The notes: generated from the letters alone by a model not told the origin. Positions 34,043 to 43,110 are shown, numbered from the stretch's first letter. The stretch is 64,000 bases of DNA from Thermoguttaceae bacterium (GCA_017447865.1 JAFSMO010000041.1:1-64000); one strand, 5' to 3'. Numbers and translations are program-made.

Positions 34043-35980
34043 ATGCAAACTCACACTTTGATCATTGGTTCCGGCGCGGCGGGGCTTGCGGCCGCCATTC
34101 AGCTTCATCGGCGCGGGATCACGGACGTTTTGATCGCGACGGAATCGCTCGCCGGCGGAACGTCCATTAATACCGGGAGCGACAAGCAGACGTACTACAA
34201 ACTCTCGCTTTGCGGCGCGGACGCCGACTCCGTGCGGAGTATGGCCGAGACGTACTTCGCGGGCGGAAGTATGCACGGCGATCTGGCGCTGGCCGAGGCC
34301 GCCAATTCGGTGCGGGCGTTCATGAACCTCGTCGAGCTGGGGATCCCGTTCCCCACGGATGAGTTTGGCCAGTTCGTCGGCTACAAAACGGACCATGACC
34401 CCCGCCAGCGTGCGACCTCGATCGGGCCGTACACGTCGCGGGAAATGTGCCGGGCGATGATCCGCGAGGTGCAAAAACTTGGAGTTCCCGTCCGTGAGCA
34501 CTGGTACGTCAAGGAATTGCTCGTCGATTACGACCCGGTGACCGGTGAAGGGGAGAAAAACCCCGTGACGGGGCGCGTGCGCGGGGCGGTTTTTTTCGTC
34601 GGAAACTCAGAGGAGACCGTGACGGTCGAGGCGCGGAACGTCATTTTCGCGGTCGGCGGACCGGGTGGTCTGTACCGGACGAGCGTTTACCCGAAAGTGC
34701 ACACGGGGGCGATCGGCGTCGCGCTGGCGGCCGGGGCCTGCGCCCGAAATCTTCCTGAGTCCCAGTTCGGCCTGGCGTCGATCGGGTTCCGCTGGAACGT
34801 TTCCGGGACGTACATGCAGTGCGTGCCGCGTTTCGTGAGCACGGCCTCCGACGGCGTTTCCGACGAGCGCGAGTTTCTCGAAGAGTACGCCGAGCGGCCG
34901 GGCGAGCTGCTTCCGCTCGTTTTTCTGAAAGGCTACCAGTGGCCCTTCGACTCGCGTAAAACCCGATTCCGGGACGGGGCTGGTGTCGTGCGGGATTTTG
35001 GCTCCTCCATGATCGACATTTGGGTGTACGTCGAGACGGTCCTGCGGGGCCGGCGCGTCTGGCTCGATTTTACCCGAAATCCGGCGGGGTTTTCGCGTCA
35101 GTCCGTGGGTCCCGAAGCGTGGGACTACCTGGCGAAAAGCGGGGCGGCGGACCTTTCGACCCCCCTGGCGAGGCTGGAAAAAATGAATCCCGCAGCGATC
35201 GAGATGTACGCGGAGCACGGGATCAATATTCGGAACGAAAAACTCGAAGTGGCCGTCTGCGCCCAGCACAATAACGGGGGGCTTGCGGCCGACGTGAACT
35301 GGGAATCCGTGAATATTCGCGGCCTTTTCCCGATCGGCGAGGTGAACGGCTCCCACGGCGTGTACCGCCCCGGCGGCTCGGCCCTGAACGCGGGGCAGGT
35401 CGGCGCGATCCGGGCCGCGAGGAAAATCGCCCTCGACGAAGAAACTCCCAAGCCGGAAGAAACCCGAAAAGACGGTTTTGCGCCTCAGCCCGCTCTGGCG
35501 CCCGCGGCTGGCGAGGCCGTTTCCCTTTCGGACGCGGAGCTGAAAGCGTCGCTTCAGGCCCGCATGACGCTCGCGGGGGGCTTTCTGCGTCGGCCCGAAG
35601 TGGTCGAGCGTGCGCTTCTCGAGACGCGCCAGCAGCGCAGGGCGGCGGGTTCTGCCGGGATGACGGCGCACCGGAACGCGTACCTGCTTCTGACCCAGGA
35701 GGTTTACCTGGAGGCGATCCGCTTCCAGCTCACCAGCGGCGTGGGAAGCCGGGGGTCGGCCATCGTGCTGAGCGATTCGGTCGAGGACCCGCTCAACGCG
35801 TTGGAACTCGACGGCCAGCCGGTCTCCATCGTGCGCGAAAACGAGGATTTCCGGAACTTCACGCAGGAAACGTGGTTCGACCCGTTCGACGGGACGGTCC
35901 GCAACCGGTGGGTCCCGAGGCGCGAGATCCCGAACCCGGACTCCTGGTTCGAAAACGTCTGGCAGAAAAACAGAAAATGA
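34043..35980 (+). CDS. FAD-dependent oxidoreductase, fumarate reductase/aspartate oxidase-like
   Basis: A 645-residue flavoprotein. The FAD-binding GxGxxG is in LIIGSGAAGLAAAIQLHRRG; GTSINTGSDKQTYYK replaces the usual GGS..A.GG segment. Near residue 420, NNGGLAADVNWESVNIRGLFPIGEVNGSHGVYRPGGSALNAGQVGAIRAAR is the closing FAD motif of the succinate dehydrogenase/fumarate reductase flavoprotein family. A long helical C-terminal domain follows. No signal peptide, so it is cytoplasmic. It starts 41 bases after the ThuA-like gene. The electron acceptor and substrate are unknown. Confidence 0.8.
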   Translation: MQTHTLIIGSGAAGLAAAIQLHRRGITDVLIATESLAGGTSINTGSDKQTYYKLSLCGADADSVRSMAETYFAGGSMHGDLALAEAANSVRAFMNLVELGIPFPTDEFGQFVGYKTDHDPRQRATSIGPYTSREMCRAMIREVQKLGVPVREHWYVKELLVDYDPVTGEGEKNPVTGRVRGAVFFVGNSEETVTVEARNVIFAVGGPGGLYRTSVYPKVHTGAIGVALAAGACARNLPESQFGLASIGFRWNVSGTYMQCVPRFVSTASDGVSDEREFLEEYAERPGELLPLVFLKGYQWPFDSRKTRFRDGAGVVRDFGSSMIDIWVYVETVLRGRRVWLDFTRNPAGFSRQSVGPEAWDYLAKSGAADLSTPLARLEKMNPAAIEMYAEHGINIRNEKLEVAVCAQHNNGGLAADVNWESVNIRGLFPIGEVNGSHGVYRPGGSALNAGQVGAIRAARKIALDEETPKPEETRKDGFAPQPALAPAAGEAVSLSDAELKASLQARMTLAGGFLRRPEVVERALLETRQQRRAAGSAGMTAHRNAYLLLTQEVYLEAIRFQLTSGVGSRGSAIVLSDSVEDPLNALELDGQPVSIVRENEDFRNFTQETWFDPFDGTVRNRWVPRREIPNPDSWFENVWQKNRK

Positions 35981-36032
35981 CCCCGGGACCGTCTCAAGGG
36001 TCACGCCCAGCTCACTGCAACGTCCAGCGATT

Positions 36033-36202
36033 ATAGGCCCCGCGGATTAGGCGGATTGGGCGGATTAAGGCGGATTGGATTTAAATATTTTAAATTTAAA
36101 TCATTGAAACTTTTGAGATTTCACGCCCGTTTTGAGTAATTCAATTTAATATTAAAAAAATCCGCCTTAATCCGCCCAATCCGCCTAATCCGCGGGGCCT
36201 AT
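36033..36202. repeat. Fold-back element with perfect 44-base inverted ends
   Basis: Positions 36033-36076 and 36159-36202 are exact inverted repeats of 44 bases, built from the 9-base-like unit GCGGATTRG. The ends read ATAGGCCCCGCGG. The core of 82 bases is AT-rich and has no reading frame. It shares its outer 13 bases with the element at 31506-31647. It lies in the 335-base space between the flavoprotein and the DUF1080 gene. Confidence 0.85.
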
Positions 36203-36315
36203 TGCGGCCTCGGGCGTTTTCGGAGGGCTTGAGTTTCGCGGACGTTGGATTTTAAAGAGTTTTTCACTCTTGGTTGAATAAAATTTTACCCATTTTTTTA
36301 GTTAAAGGATTTTTT

Positions 36316-37230
36316 ATGAACACGATTTCCTCGCTTCTTTTGTTTGCCGTCCTTTCGTGGACGCTTCCCTCTTCTGAAATGACCGCCGACGGTTGGATCG
36401 CGCTTTTCGACGGCGAAACCACGTTCGGCTGGACCTCTGAGACGCCAGACTCCTGGCTCGTCGAGGAGAACACTTTGTTCGGCGTTGGGCCCGCAAAAAT
36501 CGCCACGACCACCGAATTCAAAAACGGGAAGGTCCAGTACGAAGTCCGCCGCGCTGACTGCGAGCCGTGGGAGAAAAAAGAGGCCGAGCTGAAAGACGGC
36601 GCGTTCGTGCTGGAAGTGCCGGACGGTCAGGGCTGGAAGTTCCGGAACGTCTTCTTCAAACCCGAGGGGATGGAGTCGATTTTCAACGGCCAGAACCTCG
36701 ACGGCTGGAAAACCTACCCCGAAATGGACGGGAAATTCACGGTCAACGCGGCTGAAAAACGGATCGAGGCGAAGAACGGTCTGGGAATGCTCGAAACGGT
36801 CGGCGAGTACGGCGATTTCGTCTTCCAGGGCGCCGTCTCGCTCCAGCCGAACGTGAACTCGGGCTTCTTTTTCCGCTGCATTCCCGGCGACAAGCTGATG
36901 GGATATGAGTGCCAGCTGAACAATTCGATCGAGGACGGCGACCGCTCGAAACCCGCGGACTGCGGCTCGGGCGGGATTTTCCGCCGGACGGTGGCCCGGT
37001 ACGTGATCGCGACGGACCCGGAAATGTTCTACGTGACGATCATCGCCCGCGGGGCGCACATTTCCACGTGGGTGAACGGGCTTCAGCAGACGGACTGGAC
37101 GGACGACCGCAAGCCGAATGAAAACCCGCGCCGTGGGCTGCGAGTTGAGCCGGGGACGATCATGCTTCAGGCGCATGATGCGACGACGGATTGCTGGTTT
37201 AAAGAAATGAAAATTGGAAAATGGGACTAA
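36316..37230 (+). CDS. Secreted protein with two DUF1080-like units
   Basis: A 304-residue protein with a signal peptide (about 20 residues). I chose ATG 36316 because AAAGGA lies seven bases before it. A short first unit (WIALFDGETTFGW) is followed by a full DUF1080 sandwich (MESIFNGQNLDGWKTYP, GDFVFQGAVSLQPNVNSGFFFRCIPGD, YECQLNN, VTIIARGAHISTWVNGLQQTDW, LRVEPGTIMLQAHD). It is a paralogue of the protein at 4750-5487. DUF1080 proteins are linked to keto-sugar hydrolysis. The duplicated first unit is unusual; it may be a binding module. Confidence 0.85.
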   Translation: MNTISSLLLFAVLSWTLPSSEMTADGWIALFDGETTFGWTSETPDSWLVEENTLFGVGPAKIATTTEFKNGKVQYEVRRADCEPWEKKEAELKDGAFVLEVPDGQGWKFRNVFFKPEGMESIFNGQNLDGWKTYPEMDGKFTVNAAEKRIEAKNGLGMLETVGEYGDFVFQGAVSLQPNVNSGFFFRCIPGDKLMGYECQLNNSIEDGDRSKPADCGSGGIFRRTVARYVIATDPEMFYVTIIARGAHISTWVNGLQQTDWTDDRKPNENPRRGLRVEPGTIMLQAHDATTDCWFKEMKIGKWD

Positions 37231-37282
37231 AAAAACCTAATTAATCCCAATATTAAAAAGTTTTTGAAAGAGGGGGTCCCGG

Positions 37283-37312
37283 GGGAGGAACAATTTTCAA
37301 AATGTTCCTCCC
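37283..37312. repeat. Perfect 10-bp hairpin before the kinase gene
   Basis: GGGAGGAACA (37283-37292) pairs with TGTTCCTCCC (37303-37312). It may end the DUF1080 transcript; no clean T-run follows. Confidence 0.5.
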
Positions 37313-37437
37313 TCCGCGGCGGCTCACTCTTTACGGGCGAGCCTTTTTTCTCCCGCAGGGTGAAAAAAGCGAGGGCGTTTACCCGAATATTTCCAAAATC
37401 ATGGCGGTCCCTATGCGCCAAAAATCTCCACGCCCCC

Positions 37438-37465
37438 TTGACAAACGTCTGAATTGGTTTATACT
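37438..37465 (+). promoter_or_regulatory. Promoter of the Ser/Thr kinase gene
   Basis: TTGACA (37438-37443) and TATACT (37460-37465), 16 bases apart, with five C directly before the -35 box. Confidence 0.75.
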
Positions 37466-37511
37466 GAAATCTTCCTGAATTCTTTCTGAAATTTTACCCC
37501 AAGGTTTCAAA

Positions 37512-38990
37512 ATGGATACGAATCCCCGCACGCTCGATGATGAAAAGACGATCAATGACGATTTTGAGCTTCGCGACCTTGCCACCGGCGTGACGCTTTG
37601 CGGGAAATACCGTCTTGAACTGGAAGCGGGAAAAGGCGGCATGGGCGTCGTGTGGAAGGCCTGGGACGCCATTGGCGAGCGGTGGGTCGCGCTGAAATTC
37701 CTCCCGCAGGGGATCCGCCACTCGGAAAGCGCCATGGCCCAGGTCAAGTCCGCGTTTCATACGGTCCAGGCCTTGAACCACCCGAACATCTGCCCGGTGT
37801 ACGGCTTGGAAAAAGACCCGGCTTTCGGTTACTTTGTCGTGAAAAAGTGGCTTGAGGGTCAGCCGCTCAGCGAGCTCCAGCTCCCCCGGGAGGAAATCCT
37901 CGCCGTGCTTGAAAAAGTGGCTGAGGCGCTGGACTACGCCCACTCGGAAAAGGTGATCCACCGCGACGTGAAGCCCTCGAACATTTTCATCGGGACGGAC
38001 GGCAAAGTGACGCTCATCGACTTTGGAATCGCGGCCAATCTCCACTCCGAAAACCAGGCGACGCAGGGCCAGTTTGCCTCGTCCGGCACGGAAAAATACA
38101 TGGCGCCGGAGCAGCGCAGCGGCCAGCTTCAAACGGCCCAGACCGACGAATACGCGCTTGCGCTGGTGGCGATGGAGCTCTTTGCCGGCTCGCTCTCGCC
38201 GCTGGCGTTCCGGAAGGTCGCGCCGGAAATTCAGGACGTGCTCGAAACGGCCCTCGCGGATGAACCGGCAGAACGATTCGTGACGTGCCGGGAGTTTATA
38301 AAGGCGCTTTCCGGGGTGGTACGGCCAGAGATGTTAAAGTTCGATCCGACACCGGATGTAAAAAATGATTGGTTGGAGGAAATCGTTGCCCAAGGCCGTT
38401 TTCTGGATGAAGTGAAACGGCGGACGGAGGACGAAAAACAGGCAGTGAGGGTTAAATTCCTGGAAGAAAAAATTCAGAGTTTGTACCAGAATGAGCGATA
38501 CGAAGAGGCGATCCTGGACTTGAATGTCCTGCTGAAATTACGGCCGAATGATTCAAACGCGCAGTATTTGCTTCAGGTTTGCGAGGATAAACTGGAGGAA
38601 CAGAAACGGACGATCCAAGAGCAAATTAATTTAGAAAACCGGGAAAAGCTGAGGCAAATCGAAAGGGAACAGGAAGCCGCTCAACTGGAAAAACAGAGAA
38701 GCGAAGAAATCGGGCTGGCTAAAAAGAATAATAAAGACGCCGCCGTTCCTTTTGGGTCGAAAGAATGGAAATTATTCGAGACGATTGGTAATGTATTAGT
38801 TTTTATACTTACGGCAATAGCGGGTTTGATTGGATTATATTGTTTAGTTGCAGGGATTGCTTGTTTATTTTTATCAGATGGTCCCAAATTTCAAGCCATA
38901 TTTCAAGGTATAATCATTGGTGGAATGGGAGTGGTTTATCTTATTTTTTTCTGGTGGGGATTACGTAGTCTGTTTGGCGGCAAGAAATAA
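37512..38990 (+). CDS. Membrane-anchored Ser/Thr protein kinase with TPR-like and coiled-coil parts
   Basis: A 492-residue Hanks-type kinase. Gly loop EAGKGGMGVVWKAWD (about 38-52), Lys62 in VALKF, HRDVKPSN with catalytic Asp152, DFG at Asp170, and EKYMAPEQRSG. After the kinase domain (to about 270) come a TPR-like stretch (YEEAILDLNVLLKLRPNDSNAQYLLQ), a charged coiled coil (340-410) and two membrane helices (about 425-450, 460-482). From about base 38330 on, codons become much richer in A/T than in the kinase half, hinting at a fusion or different origin. It may be opposed by the PP2C phosphatase at 17551. Confidence 0.88.
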   Translation: MDTNPRTLDDEKTINDDFELRDLATGVTLCGKYRLELEAGKGGMGVVWKAWDAIGERWVALKFLPQGIRHSESAMAQVKSAFHTVQALNHPNICPVYGLEKDPAFGYFVVKKWLEGQPLSELQLPREEILAVLEKVAEALDYAHSEKVIHRDVKPSNIFIGTDGKVTLIDFGIAANLHSENQATQGQFASSGTEKYMAPEQRSGQLQTAQTDEYALALVAMELFAGSLSPLAFRKVAPEIQDVLETALADEPAERFVTCREFIKALSGVVRPEMLKFDPTPDVKNDWLEEIVAQGRFLDEVKRRTEDEKQAVRVKFLEEKIQSLYQNERYEEAILDLNVLLKLRPNDSNAQYLLQVCEDKLEEQKRTIQEQINLENREKLRQIEREQEAAQLEKQRSEEIGLAKKNNKDAAVPFGSKEWKLFETIGNVLVFILTAIAGLIGLYCLVAGIACLFLSDGPKFQAIFQGIIIGGMGVVYLIFFWWGLRSLFGGKK

Positions 38991-39002
38991 AAATGATTTT
39001 AG

Positions 39003-39111
39003 CAGTCGAGCCGGTCGAGGACGGCGGGCCGCCGTCCCTCCGAATTAACGACGCTGGAAGCGACCCTACAGGCGCGTAATTCCGGCCTCCGGCCTCCATT
39101 ACCGCCTTCCA
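39003..39111. repeat. Two hairpin repeats between convergent genes
   Basis: The part at 39017-39038 (GAGGACGGCGG/CCGCCGTCCCTC) is a strong palindrome related to the repeats at 3606 and 17502. The part at 39055-39111 has ends TGGAAG and CTTCCA and holds GGCGCGTAATTCCGGCC/GGCC..TTACCGCC, nearly the same as the left half of the element at 47592-47700. The 15 bases ending in GCTGGAAGCG also occur near 4499-4513. Confidence 0.65.
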
Positions 39112-39115
39112 TCGC

Positions 39116-40048
39116 TCAAATATTCTTCTTCATCGCGGCGTACGCCAGCTTCAGAAGCTCCGGCGTGTCGTGGCTCTCGCAGAACGGTTTGTTGAAAATC
39201 TCCAGCGAGTACGTTCCGGAAAAACCGATCTCGTCGAGCAGGGCGCTCACCTCTTTCAGCGGCGCGACCCCCTCGCCCGGCAAAACACGGTCCGAGTCCT
39301 GCAGGCTCAGGCGCTCACGCCCGCCCGGCCAGTCGTTCCAGTGGAAGTTCGGAAGCTGACGTCCGTTAAGCTGGCGCAGCGAGGCAAAATCGTTCCCGCC
39401 GCGGTAAAGGTGGTAAACGTCCAGCAGAAGCGAGGCTCTTGGGTGGGCCGCCTCGGTCGTGATCCAGACCGCGTCGGAGAGTTTCATCAGCGTCGGGCCC
39501 GCGCCCCAAATTTCGAGCTGGGGAGTGATCTCAAACTGGTCGCCCAGTTCGAGGACCGCCCGGTAACGCTCCGCAAGCTCCGCGAGCGTCACGTCCGGAT
39601 TGCGGAAAACCCCTGACGGCGAGGCGGCCAGCGCGGAACCGCCCAGCACCTTCATCTGCTCCATCGCCCGGCGCATTTCGTCGAGCGCTTTCCGCCGGGC
39701 CTCTTCTTCCGGGTGGCCCCACGCAATGAAATTGATCCCGCCAACGACGCGCATGCCGCAGTCGTCGAGCTGAGTCCTCAGGGCCGCCAGCGTGCCGCCG
39801 GAGGCCAGGAACTGGTCCACGTCGCGGAACCAGATCTCGATGTTCCGGAAACCTGCCTCGTGAACGAGACGGATCTGCTCGTCGATCGGGAGGTTTTTGT
39901 AGATGATCGTGGCCGTATTCAGCGCGATGCGGGCCTCACGGGGATCCGGGGCGGAAGTCTCCTCATCGGCGCACAGGCGCGCGGTGGCGCAGGCGGCCAA
40001 AGCGAGGGCGGAAACGGAAGTTTTCAGAACGGTTCGGCGAGTAAGCAT
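39116..40048 (-). CDS. Exported xylose isomerase-like TIM-barrel protein (Tat leader)
   Basis: A 310-residue protein. The leader MLTRRTVLKTSVSALALAACA has the twin-arginine pattern (RRTxLK), so export in folded form is likely. The rest is the xylose isomerase-like TIM barrel: GFRNIEIWFRDVDQF, GMRVVGGINF, LLLDVYHLYRGG, PNFHWNDWPGG and GTYSLEIFNKPF, with probable metal ligands Glu, Asp, His and Glu. It may isomerise or epimerise a keto sugar, in line with the DUF1080 proteins. A TTG start at 40066 would add six residues; the ATG at 40048 is preferred. serC lies upstream, separated by a terminator. Confidence 0.78.
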   Translation of the reverse strand: MLTRRTVLKTSVSALALAACATARLCADEETSAPDPREARIALNTATIIYKNLPIDEQIRLVHEAGFRNIEIWFRDVDQFLASGGTLAALRTQLDDCGMRVVGGINFIAWGHPEEEARRKALDEMRRAMEQMKVLGGSALAASPSGVFRNPDVTLAELAERYRAVLELGDQFEITPQLEIWGAGPTLMKLSDAVWITTEAAHPRASLLLDVYHLYRGGNDFASLRQLNGRQLPNFHWNDWPGGRERLSLQDSDRVLPGEGVAPLKEVSALLDEIGFSGTYSLEIFNKPFCESHDTPELLKLAYAAMKKNI

Positions 40049-40076
40049 GGGAAAGCGTCCGGTCAAAAGAGAAATT

Positions 40077-40117
40077 TTAATAAAAAAGAAGCCCCGCTTG
40101 CGGGCGGGACTTCTGAC
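40077..40117 (-). terminator. Terminator of serC
   Basis: On the minus strand GAAGTCCCGCCC-GCAA-GCGGGGCTTC forms a GC-rich stem followed by TTTTTTATT. It separates serC from the downstream Tat-exported gene. Confidence 0.8.
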
Positions 40118-40126
40118 GGTTGAAGA

Positions 40127-41212
40127 TCAGGCGTTTTTCTGCGCGAAGTCTTTCATGAACTCGGCGAGTTTCTCAACGCCTTCCAGCGGCATCGCGTTGT
40201 AGATCGAAGCGCGGAAACCACCGACGCTGCGGTGACCTTTGAGCGATTCCAGACCCAGCGCTTTCGCTTCGGCCAGGAATTTGTCGTTCAGGTCGTCGGT
40301 CGGCATCTTGAACGGAACGTTCATCAGCGAGCGGCATTCCGGCTTGGCATGGCCAATGTAGAAGCCGTTCGAGGCGTCGATCACGTCGTACAGGAGCTTC
40401 GCTTTCTTCTGGTTCAGCTCGTACAGTTTGTCCACGCCGCCGATCGTGTTCAGGATCCAGTCGGTGACGAGTTTCACGACGTAGATCGAGAAGCACGGCG
40501 GAGTGTTCAGCATGGAGCCGTTTTCGGCCATTTTCTTGTAGGAAAGAACACCGAGAAGACCGTCAGCGGCGTTTTCAACCAGGTCTTCGCGCATCACGAC
40601 GATCGTCACGCCGGCCGGGCCGCAGTTTTTCTGGGCGCAGGCGTAGATGCAGCCGTACTTGCTGATGTCGATCGGCTTGTACATGAATTCGCTCGAGGCG
40701 TCCACGATGATCGGGACGTTGCCGGTGTTCGGCTCGGTCTTGAACTGCACGCCCTGGATCGTTTCGTTCGACGTGTAATAGACGTAGCGGGCGTTCGGGT
40801 CGAGGTCCAGTTCACTGTCGGCCGGGGTGCGCTTGAAGTTTTCGGCGCTTCCGTCCCACGCGCAGCGGACCGTGCCCTGGGTTTTGCCTTCTTTGAAGGC
40901 TTTGGTGCTCCATGTACCGGTGCAGATGTAATCGGCGGAGCCGCCTTTCAGGAGGTTCATCGGGAGCATACCGAACTGAAGGTAGGCGCCGCCCTGAAGG
41001 AAGAGGACCTTGTAATTGTCCGGAATGTTCATTACTTTACGGAGATTCGCTTCGCAAGCGTCGATGATGGCCTGGAACGTCTTGGAACGATGGCTGATTT
41101 CGAGGATGGAAATGCCAACGCCAGGCAGAGCGAGAAGATCACGCTGGGCTTCTTCGAGGACTTGCAGCGGCAGAACAGCCGGACCAGCGGAAAAGTTGAA
41201 TACACGTTCCAT
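40127..41212 (-). CDS. serC: Phosphoserine aminotransferase SerC
   Basis: A 361-residue PLP enzyme of fold type I. FNFSAGPAVLP at the start, GGAYLQFGMLPMNLL, TWSTKAFKEG, and Lys195 in YACAQKNCGPAG, which forms the PLP aldimine (Lys198 in E. coli). GHRSVGGFRASIYNAMP near the end binds the phosphate. It converts 3-phosphohydroxypyruvate to phosphoserine in serine synthesis and can serve pyridoxine synthesis. Length is normal. A minus-strand promoter lies at 41317-41290. Confidence 0.95.
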   Translation of the reverse strand: MERVFNFSAGPAVLPLQVLEEAQRDLLALPGVGISILEISHRSKTFQAIIDACEANLRKVMNIPDNYKVLFLQGGAYLQFGMLPMNLLKGGSADYICTGTWSTKAFKEGKTQGTVRCAWDGSAENFKRTPADSELDLDPNARYVYYTSNETIQGVQFKTEPNTGNVPIIVDASSEFMYKPIDISKYGCIYACAQKNCGPAGVTIVVMREDLVENAADGLLGVLSYKKMAENGSMLNTPPCFSIYVVKLVTDWILNTIGGVDKLYELNQKKAKLLYDVIDASNGFYIGHAKPECRSLMNVPFKMPTDDLNDKFLAEAKALGLESLKGHRSVGGFRASIYNAMPLEGVEKLAEFMKDFAQKNA

Positions 41213-41289
41213 GGTTTTGCTCCTTTAAATAAGTAGTAATGTAATAGACCCAGTATTTACGCAAACGCTTGGGGTCCGTACAAAAACAT

Positions 41290-41317
41290 ATTATACCACA
41301 TTCCGGTTTTTTGTCCA
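41290..41317 (-). promoter_or_regulatory. Promoter of serC
   Basis: On the minus strand TGGACA (41317-41312) and TATAAT (41295-41290) are 16 bases apart; CCCCCTC precedes the -35 box. Confidence 0.7.
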
Positions 41318-41348
41318 GAGGGGGAGAAACCGGGAATTTGGGGGATTC

Positions 41349-41377
41349 TTGGGCCCGGTCTCGATTTTTGGTATAAT
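41349..41377 (+). promoter_or_regulatory. Promoter of the porin gene
   Basis: TATAAT lies at 41372-41377 with a weak TTGGGC 17 bases upstream (41349-41354). The leader to the start at 41497 is about 110 bases. Confidence 0.5.
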
Positions 41378-41496
41378 GTAGGCAGTCTGGAGAAGATTTT
41401 CCGGTTCTATTGTTTATTCTAAAAATACCAAAAAAGCAAGCCGATACAGTGAAAGTGATTATACTGGATTTTATGCCATTCCGTAGGACTGGAATC

Positions 41497-42990
41497 ATGA
41501 AAAAATTTACCCTGAAAACTTTGTGCGTTCTTTGGATTCTGGGCATTGCCGCAGGATGTGCTTTGGCCGCAGAATCAAAGGACTCGGCTCAAATTTCGCC
41601 TGAAATGATGGAGCGGTTTGAACGTCTCGAGGCGGAGACTCAGCAGCTCCGTGAGGAGGTCGCGCGCCTGAACGCCCAAAAGGAGAGCGCATCCCGACCG
41701 GTCAAGCAGAAAAGCTCCGTGATTGATTCCAATATAAGCGAAGAAATTCCACCTGTAGAGATGGCGGTTCCGGAATCGACGGTCGGGGCGAGCATTCCTC
41801 TGACGGAAATTGAAGCGTCGGATCAGGACGTGATGACCCCGGCCGAAGTGGACGCCTACATCGAGAGGCACATTCGCGATAATGCGTGGAGAGTGGGCAA
41901 AATGAGGGTCACGCCGTACGGGATGATTTGGGCGTCCGTGCTTTCTACGGACCAGAAAACCGATGCGAGCGACTGGATTGGAAATCCGCTCCCGGGCGAC
42001 GCCAACGACCGTACCGTCACGTCGATCCAGGCCCGCACTTCACGTCTGGGGCTGAAAATTGCCGCACCGAACGTGAATATTCTGGGAGGAATGCGGTCTT
42101 ACGGACTCGTGGAAATAGACTTCGCGAATAATTGCAACTCCGAAAATAAAGGAACGCTTCAGCTTCGTGAGGCGTACTGGGCCCTGGAAAATGACTGCTA
42201 CAAGATCCTGTTCGGCCAGACCAAGGACATCATTTCGCCGCTGTATGCCCATTTTTACGACTATAACGCTTTGTATGGACTCGGAAATCTCGGTTACCGG
42301 AACCCGATGCTGAGTTTCACGCGGTACTTTTATTTTTCGGAAAACGTGAAGATGGATTGGACGACCGGTCTGGTGCAGATTTGCGGAATGGACTTCCCGG
42401 GTTACGACCAGATGGGCAGTTACCCCACTCTTCAAAGCCGCATTGGGTGGACGATCGCCCGCGATTGCTGCAGATACCCGATCAAATTCGGCGTCGGTGC
42501 GCATGTAGGCGAGCAGCGCTACGATTTCCCGGGGGAGAGAGACCGGATTGAATCCTGGTCCGTGAACCTGGATCTGGAACTTCCGATTACGGATCGCTTC
42601 GGCGTCCGCGCGGAATTCTTCCACGGTCAGGGACTGGCCGGAAACGTGGGAGGCTGCTACCAGAGCATCGATTATAATCCTGTGACCGGTCAGGGCACGC
42701 GGAACAGTATTCACAGCACCGGCGGCTGGGCGGAGATTTGGTGGGATTGGACCGATCAGCTTCATTGGGCCATTGGTTACAGCGGTGACGACCCGCACAA
42801 TGGGGACATTGAAGAGTGCAAGATCCTGAACACCCGAATCGTGTTCGTGAATGTGAAGTACGATTTCACCGAGTTCCTTACTTCGGGCATCCAATATACG
42901 TACCACATGACCGACTACCGTCCCGGTGTGTACTCGGAAGATTTCGCCCACGCTAACGGGATCGAGTGGATGTGGAGACTGACCTTTTAA
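41497..42990 (+). CDS. Outer-membrane porin-like protein with N-terminal coiled coil
   Basis: A 497-residue protein. The start at 41497 gives a signal peptide (MKKFTLKTLC to ALA, 24 residues). A coiled coil (about 35-65, ERFERLEAETQQLREEVARL) and linker precede a beta-barrel from about 130: TPYGMIWASVLSTDQKTDASD, SRLGLKI, LREAYWAL, KILFGQTKDIISPL, and a final aromatic WMWRLTF, as expected for barrel assembly. It resembles DcaP-like porins, trimers with a coiled-coil start. It would let small solutes cross the outer membrane. The solute is unknown. Confidence 0.8.
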   Translation: MKKFTLKTLCVLWILGIAAGCALAAESKDSAQISPEMMERFERLEAETQQLREEVARLNAQKESASRPVKQKSSVIDSNISEEIPPVEMAVPESTVGASIPLTEIEASDQDVMTPAEVDAYIERHIRDNAWRVGKMRVTPYGMIWASVLSTDQKTDASDWIGNPLPGDANDRTVTSIQARTSRLGLKIAAPNVNILGGMRSYGLVEIDFANNCNSENKGTLQLREAYWALENDCYKILFGQTKDIISPLYAHFYDYNALYGLGNLGYRNPMLSFTRYFYFSENVKMDWTTGLVQICGMDFPGYDQMGSYPTLQSRIGWTIARDCCRYPIKFGVGAHVGEQRYDFPGERDRIESWSVNLDLELPITDRFGVRAEFFHGQGLAGNVGGCYQSIDYNPVTGQGTRNSIHSTGGWAEIWWDWTDQLHWAIGYSGDDPHNGDIEECKILNTRIVFVNVKYDFTEFLTSGIQYTYHMTDYRPGVYSEDFAHANGIEWMWRLTF

Positions 42991-42993
42991 ATA

Positions 42994-43074
42994 AATAATG
43001 AATAACGAATAACGAATAATGAAGAGAATGAGTTCTGACTCAAGCGGGTTGGATAGTTCTTTTCATTATTCGTT
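42994..43074. repeat. Fold-back element with tandem 7-base arms (AATAACG type), copy 2
   Basis: Heptads AATAATG, AATAACG, AATAACG, AATAATG (42994-43021) begin 4 bases after the porin stop; CATTATTCGTT (43064-43074) is the exact inverted partner of AACGAATAATG (43011-43021). The core shares GAATGAGTTC with copy 1 at 5493-5577. Confidence 0.75.
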
Positions 43075-43110
43075 TTTTCTAAAATTTTCTCTTTTTTTCA
43101 TGGGTCGGGC

